Shown here piece after piece: positions 49,857 through 58,206 of a DNA stretch of 64,000 nucleotides. Positions within the stretch are counted from its first letter, which is position 1. Every line of letters begins with the position of its first letter. This DNA is from Streptomyces sp. NBC_00775 (GTDB lineage: Bacteria > Actinomycetota > Actinomycetes > Streptomycetales > Streptomycetaceae). The DNA is taken from NCBI RefSeq assembly GCF_036347135.1, contig NZ_CP108938.1, positions 6,262,001 through 6,326,000 of the forward strand, written 5' to 3'. Under the pieces are notes generated by a model. It worked only from the letters and a program-made list of their open reading frames with translations, did no database searches and had not been told where the DNA came from. Position numbers and translations under genes: made by a program.

Positions 49857-51443
49857 ATGACCGAGCACGAGCATGTACGAGTGGCGGTGATCGGGTCCGG
49901 CTTCGGCGGTCTGGGGGCCGCCGTGCGGCTGCGCCGTGAAGGGGTCACCGACTTCGTCGTCCTGGAGCGGGCCGGCAGCGTGGGCGGCACCTGGCGGGAC
50001 AACAGCTACCCCGGGTGCGCCTGCGACGTACCGTCCCACTTGTACTCGTTCTCGTTCGCTCCCAATCCCGACTGGCCGCGCACCTTCTCCGGGCAGGAGC
50101 ACATCCGCGCGTACCTGGAGCACGTCGCGGACGTCTTCCGGTTGCGGTCGCACCTGCGCTTCGACTCCGAGGTCAAGATGATGACCTGGGACGCGGAGAA
50201 GCTGCGCTGGGGCATCGAGACCAGTAGCGGGTTCCTCACGGCGGATGTGGTCGTCTCCGCCACCGGGCCGCTGTCCGACCCCAAGATCCCGGACATCCCG
50301 GGGATCGACACCTTCCCCGGCAAGGTCTTCCACTCGGCGCGCTGGGATCACGACTACGACCTGCGCGGAAAGCGCGTCGCGATGATCGGCACGGGGGCCT
50401 CGGCCATCCAGATCGTGCCGTCGATCCAGCCGGACGTCGACAGGCTGACCCTCTTCCAGCGCACTCCGCCGTGGGTGATGCCGCGCGTCGACCGGGCCAT
50501 CAGCGGGGCCGAGCGGTGGCTGCACCGGCAGCTGCCGTTCACCACGCAGGCGCGGCGCGGACTTCTGTGGGGCGTCCGGGAGTTGCAGGTCCAGGCGTTC
50601 ACCAAGCGGCCCAACGAGCTCGGCATGGTCGAACGGCTGGCCAAGCGGAACATGGCGCGCGCCGTCAAGGACCCGGCGCTGAGGGCCAAGCTCACGCCGG
50701 ACTACCGGATCGGCTGCAAGCGGATCCTGCTGTCCAACACGTACTACCCGGCGCTCACCCGGCCGAATGTCGACGTGGTGGCCTCCGGGCTCGCCGAGAT
50801 CGACGGTTCCACCCTCGTCGCCGCCGACGGCAGCACCGCCGAGGTCGACGCGATCGTCTTCGGTACGGGCTTCCATGTCACCGACATGCCGATCGCGGAG
50901 CGGGTCGTCGGGGCGGAGGGCAAGACGCTCGCCGAGGCGTGGCGGACCGGCATGAAGTCGCTGCGCGGCGCCACCGCGGCCGGCTTCCCCAACTGGATGA
51001 CGATCATCGGGCCCAACACCGGCCTCGGGAACTCGTCGATGATCCTGATGATCGAGTCCCAGCTGAACTACATGGCCGACTTCGTACGGCAGTTGGAGGT
51101 GCTCGGGGGGCGTGCGGCCCTCGACGCGCGCCCCGGCGCCGTGGACGCCTGGAACCACAAGGTGCAGGAGCGCATGAAGCGCACGGTGTGGAACACCGGC
51201 GGCTGCGACAGCTGGTACCTCGACGCCAACGGCGTGAACACCACCGTCTGGCCGGGCACGACGAGCGAGTTCCGCACGGCCACACGGCGTGTGGACCTCG
51301 GGGAGTACGAGGTGTTGCGCGCGCCGGAGCCCGCAACCGAGGCCGTAGCCGAGCCCGTAACCGAGTCCGAGTCCGAGTCCGAGTCCGCGTCCTCGTCGCG
51401 GACGAAGAACACGCGTAAGAAGAAGGCGGAGGCCGGGGCATGA
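49857..51443 (+). CDS. Flavin-containing (Baeyer-Villiger type) monooxygenase
   Basis: A 528-residue FAD/NADPH enzyme. GSGFGG (residues 13-18) binds FAD, GTGASA further on binds NADPH, and FPGKVFHSARWDHD (residues 153-166) fits the Baeyer-Villiger fingerprint FxGxxxHxxxW, with Asp instead of the usual Pro after Trp. It would insert oxygen beside a ketone or oxidise a heteroatom. The tail from about residue 485 is Glu/Ser-rich, then KNTRKKK, and looks disordered. It is the first gene of a three-gene operon joined by ATGA overlaps, divergent from a MerR regulator. Confidence 0.92.
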   Translation: MTEHEHVRVAVIGSGFGGLGAAVRLRREGVTDFVVLERAGSVGGTWRDNSYPGCACDVPSHLYSFSFAPNPDWPRTFSGQEHIRAYLEHVADVFRLRSHLRFDSEVKMMTWDAEKLRWGIETSSGFLTADVVVSATGPLSDPKIPDIPGIDTFPGKVFHSARWDHDYDLRGKRVAMIGTGASAIQIVPSIQPDVDRLTLFQRTPPWVMPRVDRAISGAERWLHRQLPFTTQARRGLLWGVRELQVQAFTKRPNELGMVERLAKRNMARAVKDPALRAKLTPDYRIGCKRILLSNTYYPALTRPNVDVVASGLAEIDGSTLVAADGSTAEVDAIVFGTGFHVTDMPIAERVVGAEGKTLAEAWRTGMKSLRGATAAGFPNWMTIIGPNTGLGNSSMILMIESQLNYMADFVRQLEVLGGRAALDARPGAVDAWNHKVQERMKRTVWNTGGCDSWYLDANGVNTTVWPGTTSEFRTATRRVDLGEYEVLRAPEPATEAVAEPVTESESESESASSSRTKNTRKKKAEAGA

Positions 51444-52402
51444 GCCGACTGATGCATGTGGCGCACGGGGCGTACGCGCCGCCCGCGCCGACGCGCGAGC
51501 TGACCGCGGTCTCCGCAGACGGCGCGCGTCTGCACGTCGAGGTGCACGGGCCCGAGAACGCGCCCCCCGTCGTCCTCGCGCACGGCTGGACCTGCTCGAC
51601 CGCCTTCTGGGCGGCGCAGATACGGGACCTGGCCGCCGACCACCGGGTCATCGCGTACGACCAGCGTGGGCACGGGCGCAGCCCCGCGAGCGCCACGTGC
51701 AGTACGGAGGCGCTCGCCGACGACCTGGAGGCGGTGCTCGCCGCGACGCTCGCGCCGGGTGAGAAGGCTGTGCTCGTGGGGCACTCCATGGGTGGGATGA
51801 CGCTCATGGCGGCTTCGACGAGGGCGCGTTTCCGGGAGCACGCGGCGGCCGCGCTGCTGTGCAGCACGGGGAGCTCGCGGTTGGTCGCGGAGGCGCGCGT
51901 GGTGCCGTTGCGCGCCGGGCGGCTGCGGACCCGTGTCACCAAGTCCGTGCTCGGATCGCGCGCCCCGCTCGGGCCGGTCACACCGGTCGCCCGGCGGATC
52001 CTCAAGTACGCGACCATGGGCCCCGGTTCGTCGCCCGGGATGGTGGAGGCGTGCGCGCGGATCGTGCACGCCTGTCCGCGCAAGGTGCGCCACGCCTGGT
52101 CGGTCGTCCTGGAGATGCTCGATCTCGATCACGGTGTACGGGAGTTGAAGGTGCCGACGGCGGTCGTCGTGGGGACGGCGGACCGGTTGACGCCCGTCGT
52201 GCACGCGCGCGCCCTCGTGGCGGCGCTGCCGCACTGTGTCGGCGTCACCGAGCTGCCGGGGCTCGGGCACATGACGCCGGTGGAGGCGCCCGAGCTCGTG
52301 ACCTCCCGCATACGCGAACTCGTCACCACGTACACGCACGCCGCCGGGACGGAAGAAGCCGCAGCGGCCGCACAAGCCGTAGAGATCAAGGAGGGCGCAT
52401 GA
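51440..52402 (+). CDS. Alpha/beta hydrolase (esterase/lipase type)
   Basis: A 320-residue alpha/beta hydrolase. VVLAHGWTCSTAFW is the oxyanion region, VIAYDQRGHGRS the conserved loop, VGHSMGGMTLMAAS the nucleophile elbow (Ser near residue 116), and the catalytic His lies in PGLGHMTPVEAPE near residue 272. It starts in an ATGA overlap with the monooxygenase. An esterase next to a Baeyer-Villiger enzyme would split the ester that enzyme makes. Confidence 0.9.
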   Translation: MSRLMHVAHGAYAPPAPTRELTAVSADGARLHVEVHGPENAPPVVLAHGWTCSTAFWAAQIRDLAADHRVIAYDQRGHGRSPASATCSTEALADDLEAVLAATLAPGEKAVLVGHSMGGMTLMAASTRARFREHAAAALLCSTGSSRLVAEARVVPLRAGRLRTRVTKSVLGSRAPLGPVTPVARRILKYATMGPGSSPGMVEACARIVHACPRKVRHAWSVVLEMLDLDHGVRELKVPTAVVVGTADRLTPVVHARALVAALPHCVGVTELPGLGHMTPVEAPELVTSRIRELVTTYTHAAGTEEAAAAAQAVEIKEGA

Positions 52403-53283
52403 GCAGGGTGAGCCTGGAAGGGCAGGTCGCGGTTGTCACGGGGGCGGCGCGCGGTGTCGGCGAGCTCCTTGCGCGCAAGCTGTCCGCGCGGGGCGCGAAG
52501 GTAGCGCTCGTCGGACTGGAGGCGGACGCGCTCAAGCAGGTCTCGGAGCGGCTGCACAGCGACAGCGACCACTGGTACGCCGATGTCACCGACCATGAGG
52601 CGATGGCGCGGGTCGCCGAGGAGGTCAAGCAGCGGTTCGGGAAGGTCGACATCGTCGTCGCGAACGCCGGGGTCGCCAGCGGTGGGCCGTTCGTCGACTC
52701 CGACCCCGTCGCCTGGCGGCGGGTGATCGAGGTGAATCTGATCGGGTCGGCGGTGACGGCGCGGGCGTTTCTGCCGGCGCTGATGGAGAGCCGGGGCTAC
52801 TTGCTCCAGATCGCGTCGCTGGCCGCGATCACTCCCGCTCCCATGATGACGGCGTACTGCGCGTCCAAGTCGGGTGTGGAGGCGTACGCGCACAGTCTGC
52901 GCGCCGAGGTCGGCTACAAGGGCGTGCGCGTCGGGGTCGGGTATCTGTCGTGGACCGACACGGACATGGTGCGGGGCGCCGACCAGGACGAGGTGATGCG
53001 CGAGTTGAGGGCGCGGCTGCCGTGGCCGTCCAACAAGACGTATCCGCTGGGGCCGGCCGTCGACCGGATCGTGGCGGGCATCGAGCGGCGGTCGAGTCAT
53101 GTGTACGCGCAGTGGTGGCTGCGGGGGATGCAGGGCGTCCGCGGCTATCTGCCCGGGGTCATCGGGGCGGTCGGGCAGCGGGAGATGCGACGGTTCGAGC
53201 CGCGGCTGGCGAGTGTGCGTACTGGGTTGGTCGGGGCCGGTGGGGCGGCCGATGAGCAGGAGCGGCAAGGGTCTTCGCAGTGA
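52399..53283 (+). CDS. Short-chain dehydrogenase/reductase
   Basis: A 294-residue SDR. TGAARGVG (residues 14-21) binds the dinucleotide, VVANAGVASGG is the NNAG motif equivalent, and the catalytic YCASK (Tyr153, Lys157) is intact. The C-terminal 45 residues extend beyond the classic length. The ATG overlaps the hydrolase stop and has AAGGAGG upstream. In this operon it most likely oxidises an alcohol to the ketone used by the monooxygenase. Confidence 0.92.
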   Translation: MSRVSLEGQVAVVTGAARGVGELLARKLSARGAKVALVGLEADALKQVSERLHSDSDHWYADVTDHEAMARVAEEVKQRFGKVDIVVANAGVASGGPFVDSDPVAWRRVIEVNLIGSAVTARAFLPALMESRGYLLQIASLAAITPAPMMTAYCASKSGVEAYAHSLRAEVGYKGVRVGVGYLSWTDTDMVRGADQDEVMRELRARLPWPSNKTYPLGPAVDRIVAGIERRSSHVYAQWWLRGMQGVRGYLPGVIGAVGQREMRRFEPRLASVRTGLVGAGGAADEQERQGSSQ

Positions 53284-53393
53284 GTGATCCGTTGTCGCTC
53301 ACTGTGAGTCACTGATCGAAATGCGTGCTCTGTCCCTGCGTGTAAGTCTGGTCGAGCCCCGATCCCCCTCACCCACAACGGGAGTGAAATCTC

Positions 53394-53651
53394 ATGGGCA
53401 TGCAGGACCAGTTCAAGGACAAGGCCGAGCAGCTGAAGCAGCAGGCCAAGAAGAAGAAGATGGGCGACCCCAAGGGCGGGAGCGAGCGCACCCCCCAGGG
53501 CGAGCGCACCCCGCAGGGCGAGCGCACCCCGCAGGGCCAGCGCACCCCGCAGGGCGAGCGCACCCCGCAGGGGCGTGACCGTGCCATGCAGGACACGGAG
53601 CGCACTCAGCGTGAGGCGCAGGAACGCTTCGACCAGGACTACGACGTCTGA
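53394..53651 (+). CDS. Hydrophilic repeat protein (ERTPQG repeats)
   Basis: 85 residues. A charged helix-forming start (MGMQDQFKDKAEQLKQQAKKKKMGD) is followed by five ERTPQG/QRTPQG hexamers and an acidic coil (ERTQREAQERFDQDYDV). The start resembles CsbD-like or other small stress proteins that are rich in Lys, Glu and Gln; the repeats are certainly unfolded. GGGAG lies nine bases before the ATG. It stands alone after the SDR operon and ends in a bidirectional terminator. Function unknown. Confidence 0.7.
   Translation: MGMQDQFKDKAEQLKQQAKKKKMGDPKGGSERTPQGERTPQGERTPQGQRTPQGERTPQGRDRAMQDTERTQREAQERFDQDYDV
53484..53573 (+). repeat. Five 18-bp tandem repeats
   Basis: Units at 53484, 53502, 53520, 53538 and 53556 share GCGCACCCCGCAGG with only single-base changes (GAGCGC or CAGCGC at the start). 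Near identity of the units suggests recent expansion or copy-number variation. Confidence 0.9.
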
Positions 53652-53674
53652 TCGTTGCACTTGGCTTGCGCCGG

Positions 53675-53708
53675 AGTGGGGCGCCCTCTTTCAAGAGGGC
53701 GCCCCACT
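53675..53708. terminator. Bidirectional terminator
   Basis: A perfect 16-bp stem (AGTGGGGCGCCCTCTT with its complement) around a 2-base center, followed on the plus strand by tcttgctgtt. It lies between convergent genes. Confidence 0.85.
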
Positions 53709-53747
53709 TCTTGCTGTTACCGCTCTTTTCCGGTCTTTCCGGATCGG

Positions 53748-56700
53748 CTAACCCGCCGTCCTCGGTGGCAGTTTCGGTCTCGTCCTGTCCGGGACGTACG
53801 AGTAGTCCGGAGGAGACGCGGCCGGCTGGTTGCTCAGCAGGTCCAGAGCCAGCTGGATCGCGTCGTCGAGCTGGGCGTGGCGGCCCTCCGCCCAGTCCAG
53901 GGGGGTGCGGAGGATCTCCAAGTCCGGGGAGACGCCGCGGTTTTCGACGGTCCAGCCGTACGCGTCGAACCAGGCCGCGTTCATGGGGACCGTGATCACC
54001 GTGCCGTCGCCGAGGCGGTGGCGGCCGGTCATGCCGACGACGCCGCCCCAGGTGCGCTGGCCGACGACCGGGCCGAGTTTCAGGAGCTTGAAGGCGGCCG
54101 TGATCATGTCGCCGTCCGACGACGTCGCCTCGTCCGCGAGGGCGACCACCGGACCGCGCGGCGCGTTCGACGCGTACGACACCGGCTGGGCGTTGCGCGT
54201 CAGGTCCCAGCCCAGGATCTTGCGGGTCAGCTTCTCGACGACGAGCTCGCTGATGTGGCCGCCCGCGTTGCCGCGCACGTCGACGATCAGGGCGGGGCGC
54301 GAGACCTCCATGCGCAGGTCGCGGTTGAACTGCGCCCAGCCCGAGCCGCCCATGTCCGGGATGTGCAGATAGCCGCAGTGGCCGCCGCTCAACCTCCGTA
54401 CGACTTCGCGGCGTTTGGCCACCCAGTCCTGGTACCTCAGTGGCCGTTCGTCGATCAGCGGGACCACCGCCACCCGCCTCGACCGGCCCTCGCCCTCCGC
54501 CGGGGTGAACGTCAGCTCCACCGTCGTACCGCCCGCGCCCGCCAGCAACGGGTACGGGCCGGTGACCGGGTGCACCGGACGCCCGTCGACGTGGGTGAGC
54601 ACCGCGCCCTCGCGGATCCCCGTACCGGCCAGGGGGGAGCGGGCCTTGGAGTCGGACGAGTCGCCGGGAAGGATCCGCTTGAGCATCCAACTGCCGTCAC
54701 GGCGTACCAGGTTGGCGCCCAGCAGGCCCTGCCAGCGCTGATAGTGGGCCGGTCCCTCGTTGCGGCGGGCCGGGGTGACGTACGCGTGCGATGTGCCCAG
54801 TTCGCCCAGCACCTCGCGCAGCAGGTCCGCGAACTCGTCCGGCGAGGCGACCCGTTCGACCAGCGGCCGGTACTGCTCAAGGACCGCGTCCCAGTCGATG
54901 CCGCACATGTGGGGTTCCCAGTAGTAGGCGCGGATGATGCGGCCGGCCTCCGCGTACGCCTGGCGCCATTCGGCGGGCGGGTCCACCTCGTGGATGATGC
55001 GGCGCAGGTCGATCCAGACGGTCGAGTCGCTGTCGCCGGACTCGGTGGAGGGGACGGCGCGCAGGTCGCCCTCGTCCACGACCACCAGCCGGGATCCGTC
55101 GCCGCTGATCGCGAACCAGTCCAGATGCGCGACGAGTTCGGACTTCTTCGCCTTGGTGATGTTGAAGAACTCCAGCGTCGGCCGCCCGGTCGTGTCGTCG
55201 GGGTTGGCGAAGGTCTCGCCCAGCGCGCCCGAGATCGGCCAGCGCAGCCAGACCAGGCCGCCGCCCGCGACCGGGTGGAGCGCCGAGTACTTGGAGGCGG
55301 TGACCGGGAAGGGCGTCACCCGGCTCTCCAGGCCTTCGAGTTCGACGGTCGCCGCGCTGCCGTCGCCCGCCTCGTCCTCGTCCTCGACCGGGTCCAGACC
55401 GCCGGCGACCGGACGCCCGTCCGGGTTCAGCGCGAAGGGGGAGGGGGTCGCGGAGGACAGCGGCACCAGGTACGGGCGGCAGCCCAGCGGGAAGGACAGG
55501 TCCCCGGTGTGCACGTCGTACACCGGGTCGAAGCCGCGCCAGGACAGGAAGGCCAGATACCGGCCGTCCCGCGTGAACACCGGGTTCTCGTCCTCGAAGC
55601 GCCCGTTGGTGACGTCGACGATCAGGCGGTCCTTTATACGCGCCATCTTGATCTGCCTGAGCGACCGCCCGATGCCCGGATGCGACCACGTCAGCCACGC
55701 CCCGTCCGGCGAGAACGCGAGATCACGCACCGGTCCGTTGATGGACCGAATGAGCTCCGTGACCTCCCCTCCCCCAGACTCCGTCCGGGAGGTGTCCCCA
55801 GACTCCTCCGCCGTGTCGAGGAGGAGCAGCCGCCCGTCGTTCGAGGCGATCGCGAGGCGCTCGCCCTGCGGGTCCGACACCAGTTCCTGTACGCGGCCGA
55901 GCTCGCCGGAGGCGAGGCGGCGCGGTGCGCGGTCGCCGGTCGCGCGCGGGAGGTAGGCGATCTCGACGGCGTCCTCGCCCTCCGCGTCCGTGACGTAGGC
56001 GACCTGACCGCCCGAGCCGAGCATCTCGGGGAGCCGGACGCGTACGCCCGGGGTGTCCGCGATGGTGCGCGCGGGCCCGTCCCGGTGCGTGAGCCAGTAC
56101 AGACTGCCGCGTACGACGACGGCGCTGGCCCGGCCCGTCTCGTCGACCGAGATCCCGTCGATGTGCTGGGTCGCCGGCACCTGGTACGTACGGCGTCCCG
56201 CGCGCGGCCCGCCGAGCCGCACGTCGAGACGGCGCGGGACCGACTCCGGGGACAGGCCGTCGACGATCCACAGGTCGCCCGCGCACTGGTAGACGACACG
56301 GGTGCCGTCCGACGAGGCATGGCGTGCGTAGAAGGCGTCGTGGTCGGTGTGGCGGCGCAGGTCGGAGCCGTCGTACGCGCACGAGTACAGATTCCCGATG
56401 CCCTCGTGGTCGGAGAGGAAGGCGATCCGGCCGCCGACGAACATGGGGGAGTCGAGGTGGCCTTCGAGGTCGGGGACCAGCTGCTGCCCGTGCAGCCAGA
56501 GCCGGCCCATGGCCCCGCCCCGGTACCGCTTCCAGGCGGCCGGTTCGTGTGGCGGGGTGCCGGTGAGCAGCAGGGTCTTGCGCTCGCCGTCGATGTCGGC
56601 GGTCGCGATGTGCGAGACCGGGCCCCAGGGCATCTTGCCGCCGGGGTCGCCGTCGGTGGTGACCTTGTAGGCCCAGGTGAAGTACGAGAAGGGCTGGCCG

Positions 56701-57275
56701 TGCGAGGCGACGGCGAGGATGTCGCCGTCGGGGGACCAGCCGCAGACCTGGGTGTCCGCGCTGCCCCAGTAGGTGAGCCGCTTGCCGGGGCCGCCGTCCA
56801 CCGGCGCCACATGGATCTCCGGCACGAAGCTGCGCCAGCTCGTGTACGCGATGTGGCGGCCGTCGGGTGAGAAGCGCGGGTGGCCGACCTTGGTGCGGTC
56901 CACGGTGACCCGCCAGGCGCGGCCCGGCCCGTCCAGGGGGGCCACCCACAGATCGTCCTCAGCCGCGAAGCAGAGCAGGTCGCCGCTGAGGTGCGGGAAG
57001 CGCAGGTATCCGGGCACGGCACTGCCGGTGGCCGCCTTGCCGCCGGCGGCTCGGGCCGTGGTTGCCTGGCCTGCCGCCTCCCGGTCCGCACTCGCCTCCC
57101 GGTCCGCACTCGCCTCCCGGTCCGTGCTCGCCCCCCGGTCCGTCGTCTCCCGATCCTCCGTCGTCCTCTCTGTGGTCGTCCGGTCCGTGCCCGTCCGACC
57201 CGCCGTCGCCCTGTCCGTGGTCGCCCGGTCCGTCGTCGGCTTGCCCTTGGTCGCCTTCTCGTACTCGTCGCTCAC
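53748..57275 (-). CDS. Tricorn protease homologue with repetitive N-terminus
   Basis: 1175 residues. After about 85 unusual residues (below), two beta-propellers run from YLRFPHLSGDLLCFAAEDDLWVAPL to about residue 690, then C1, PDZ (GTGIREGAVLTHVDGRPV) and C2 domains. The catalytic set fits Tricorn: His830 in GTSHAY and nucleophile Ser1053 in EATSSDGDM, with GNAGGHISE for oxyanion contacts. Tricorn degrades peptides released by the proteasome. Residues 10-80 are Thr/Asp/Arg/Glu repeats ([T/A]xDR, DREAS), absent from homologues I know (about 1070 residues), so the true start may be a GTG just before PGYLRF. The GTG at 57275 has AGGAG abnormally close. Confidence 0.9.
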   Translation of the reverse strand: MSDEYEKATKGKPTTDRATTDRATAGRTGTDRTTTERTTEDRETTDRGASTDREASADREASADREAAGQATTARAAGGKAATGSAVPGYLRFPHLSGDLLCFAAEDDLWVAPLDGPGRAWRVTVDRTKVGHPRFSPDGRHIAYTSWRSFVPEIHVAPVDGGPGKRLTYWGSADTQVCGWSPDGDILAVASHGQPFSYFTWAYKVTTDGDPGGKMPWGPVSHIATADIDGERKTLLLTGTPPHEPAAWKRYRGGAMGRLWLHGQQLVPDLEGHLDSPMFVGGRIAFLSDHEGIGNLYSCAYDGSDLRRHTDHDAFYARHASSDGTRVVYQCAGDLWIVDGLSPESVPRRLDVRLGGPRAGRRTYQVPATQHIDGISVDETGRASAVVVRGSLYWLTHRDGPARTIADTPGVRVRLPEMLGSGGQVAYVTDAEGEDAVEIAYLPRATGDRAPRRLASGELGRVQELVSDPQGERLAIASNDGRLLLLDTAEESGDTSRTESGGGEVTELIRSINGPVRDLAFSPDGAWLTWSHPGIGRSLRQIKMARIKDRLIVDVTNGRFEDENPVFTRDGRYLAFLSWRGFDPVYDVHTGDLSFPLGCRPYLVPLSSATPSPFALNPDGRPVAGGLDPVEDEDEAGDGSAATVELEGLESRVTPFPVTASKYSALHPVAGGGLVWLRWPISGALGETFANPDDTTGRPTLEFFNITKAKKSELVAHLDWFAISGDGSRLVVVDEGDLRAVPSTESGDSDSTVWIDLRRIIHEVDPPAEWRQAYAEAGRIIRAYYWEPHMCGIDWDAVLEQYRPLVERVASPDEFADLLREVLGELGTSHAYVTPARRNEGPAHYQRWQGLLGANLVRRDGSWMLKRILPGDSSDSKARSPLAGTGIREGAVLTHVDGRPVHPVTGPYPLLAGAGGTTVELTFTPAEGEGRSRRVAVVPLIDERPLRYQDWVAKRREVVRRLSGGHCGYLHIPDMGGSGWAQFNRDLRMEVSRPALIVDVRGNAGGHISELVVEKLTRKILGWDLTRNAQPVSYASNAPRGPVVALADEATSSDGDMITAAFKLLKLGPVVGQRTWGGVVGMTGRHRLGDGTVITVPMNAAWFDAYGWTVENRGVSPDLEILRTPLDWAEGRHAQLDDAIQLALDLLSNQPAASPPDYSYVPDRTRPKLPPRTAG

Positions 57276-57387
57276 CTCCTCATGCTTTTCCGCTCAGCGC
57301 CCCCCGGCAACTTGTGAATCGCCGCCGACGGCAGCCTGTGAAGCCACCGGCAGCTTGTGAAAACGTTCGCGTGACCCAAGACACGTA

Positions 57388-57400
57388 CGAAACGGTTTCG
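57388..57400. promoter_or_regulatory. Palindromic operator CGAAAC-G-GTTTCG
   Basis: A perfect 13-base palindrome 73 bases before the TetR start. It is flanked by CGTACGAA direct repeats (57384-57391 and 57431-57438) and by GACACG/CGTGTC inverted copies (57380, 57440). Likely the self-operator of the TetR protein. Confidence 0.55.
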
Positions 57401-57472
57401 TTTCGCTTCTTCTCGGGGTATCTTCAGAGTCGTACGAAGCCGTGTCGTCCGGAGCAGAAGAAGGTGAGTGGG

Positions 57473-58060
57473 ATGGCTGAAGCCGCAACGGTGCGTCGCA
57501 GTCGGATCACGCCCGAGCGCGAGGCCGAGCTGTACGCGGCCGTGCTCGACCTGCTCCGGGAAGTCGGCTACGACGCCCTGACGATGGACGCCGTCGCCGC
57601 CCGCACCAAGTCCAGCAAGGCCACCCTCTACCGCCAGTGGGGCGGCAAGGCCGAGCTCGTCGTCAAGGCGCTGCGGCACCAGAAGCCCTCCGTCGGCGGC
57701 GCGGACACCGGGTCCCTGCGGGGCGACTTCCACGCGAGCGTACGGCGTGAGGACGACTGCCACATGGAACAGAACTCCGCGCTGATGCGGGGTCTGGCCA
57801 CGGCCATGCACGGGAACCCCGACCTGCTGCTCGCCTTCCGGGAGTTGATCATCGAGCCGGAGCAGGAGGAGTTGCGCGCGATGCTGCAGCGCGCCGTCGA
57901 CCGGGGTGAGATCCGTGCCGACAACCCTGCCAGGGAGTACGTGCTGCACATGCTGGTCGGCGCCTTCGCGGTCCGCAGCATCATCGACCAACAGCCGCCG
58001 ACCCAGGCCTTCCTCACCTCGTACATCGACGCCGTGATCCTCCCCGCTCTCGGCGCCTGA
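57473..58060 (+). CDS. TetR-family repressor of the MMPL exporter
   Basis: A 195-residue TetR protein; RITPEREAELYAAVLDLLREVGYDALTMDAVAARTKSSKATLYRQWGGKAELVVKAL is the HTH domain (residues 11-67), followed by a TetR_C-type ligand domain. ATG 57473 is used; a GTG nine bases upstream is possible. It precedes the MMPL gene in the same direction (146 bases) and has its own palindromic operator, so both genes are probably repressed together until a lipophilic ligand binds. Confidence 0.9.
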   Translation: MAEAATVRRSRITPEREAELYAAVLDLLREVGYDALTMDAVAARTKSSKATLYRQWGGKAELVVKALRHQKPSVGGADTGSLRGDFHASVRREDDCHMEQNSALMRGLATAMHGNPDLLLAFRELIIEPEQEELRAMLQRAVDRGEIRADNPAREYVLHMLVGAFAVRSIIDQQPPTQAFLTSYIDAVILPALGA

Positions 58061-58206
58061 ACCCTCAACTCCTCAAACTCCTCAGCGCATCCCTGTAACC
58101 GCACCTGACGCGACCGCTCACGTCGTCGGGCTGATCACCTCTGCCCCCACTCGGGTGATCACACCAGCCCCTGCCATCCACACGACCTGACCGGGAGTTC
58201 GCCCTC

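Noticed and set aside
53484..53573. ERTPQG repeat protein as a second RiPP precursor
   Set aside because: No modifying enzyme or exporter nearby, no Cys/Ser-rich core, and the ends look like a charged stress-protein helix.
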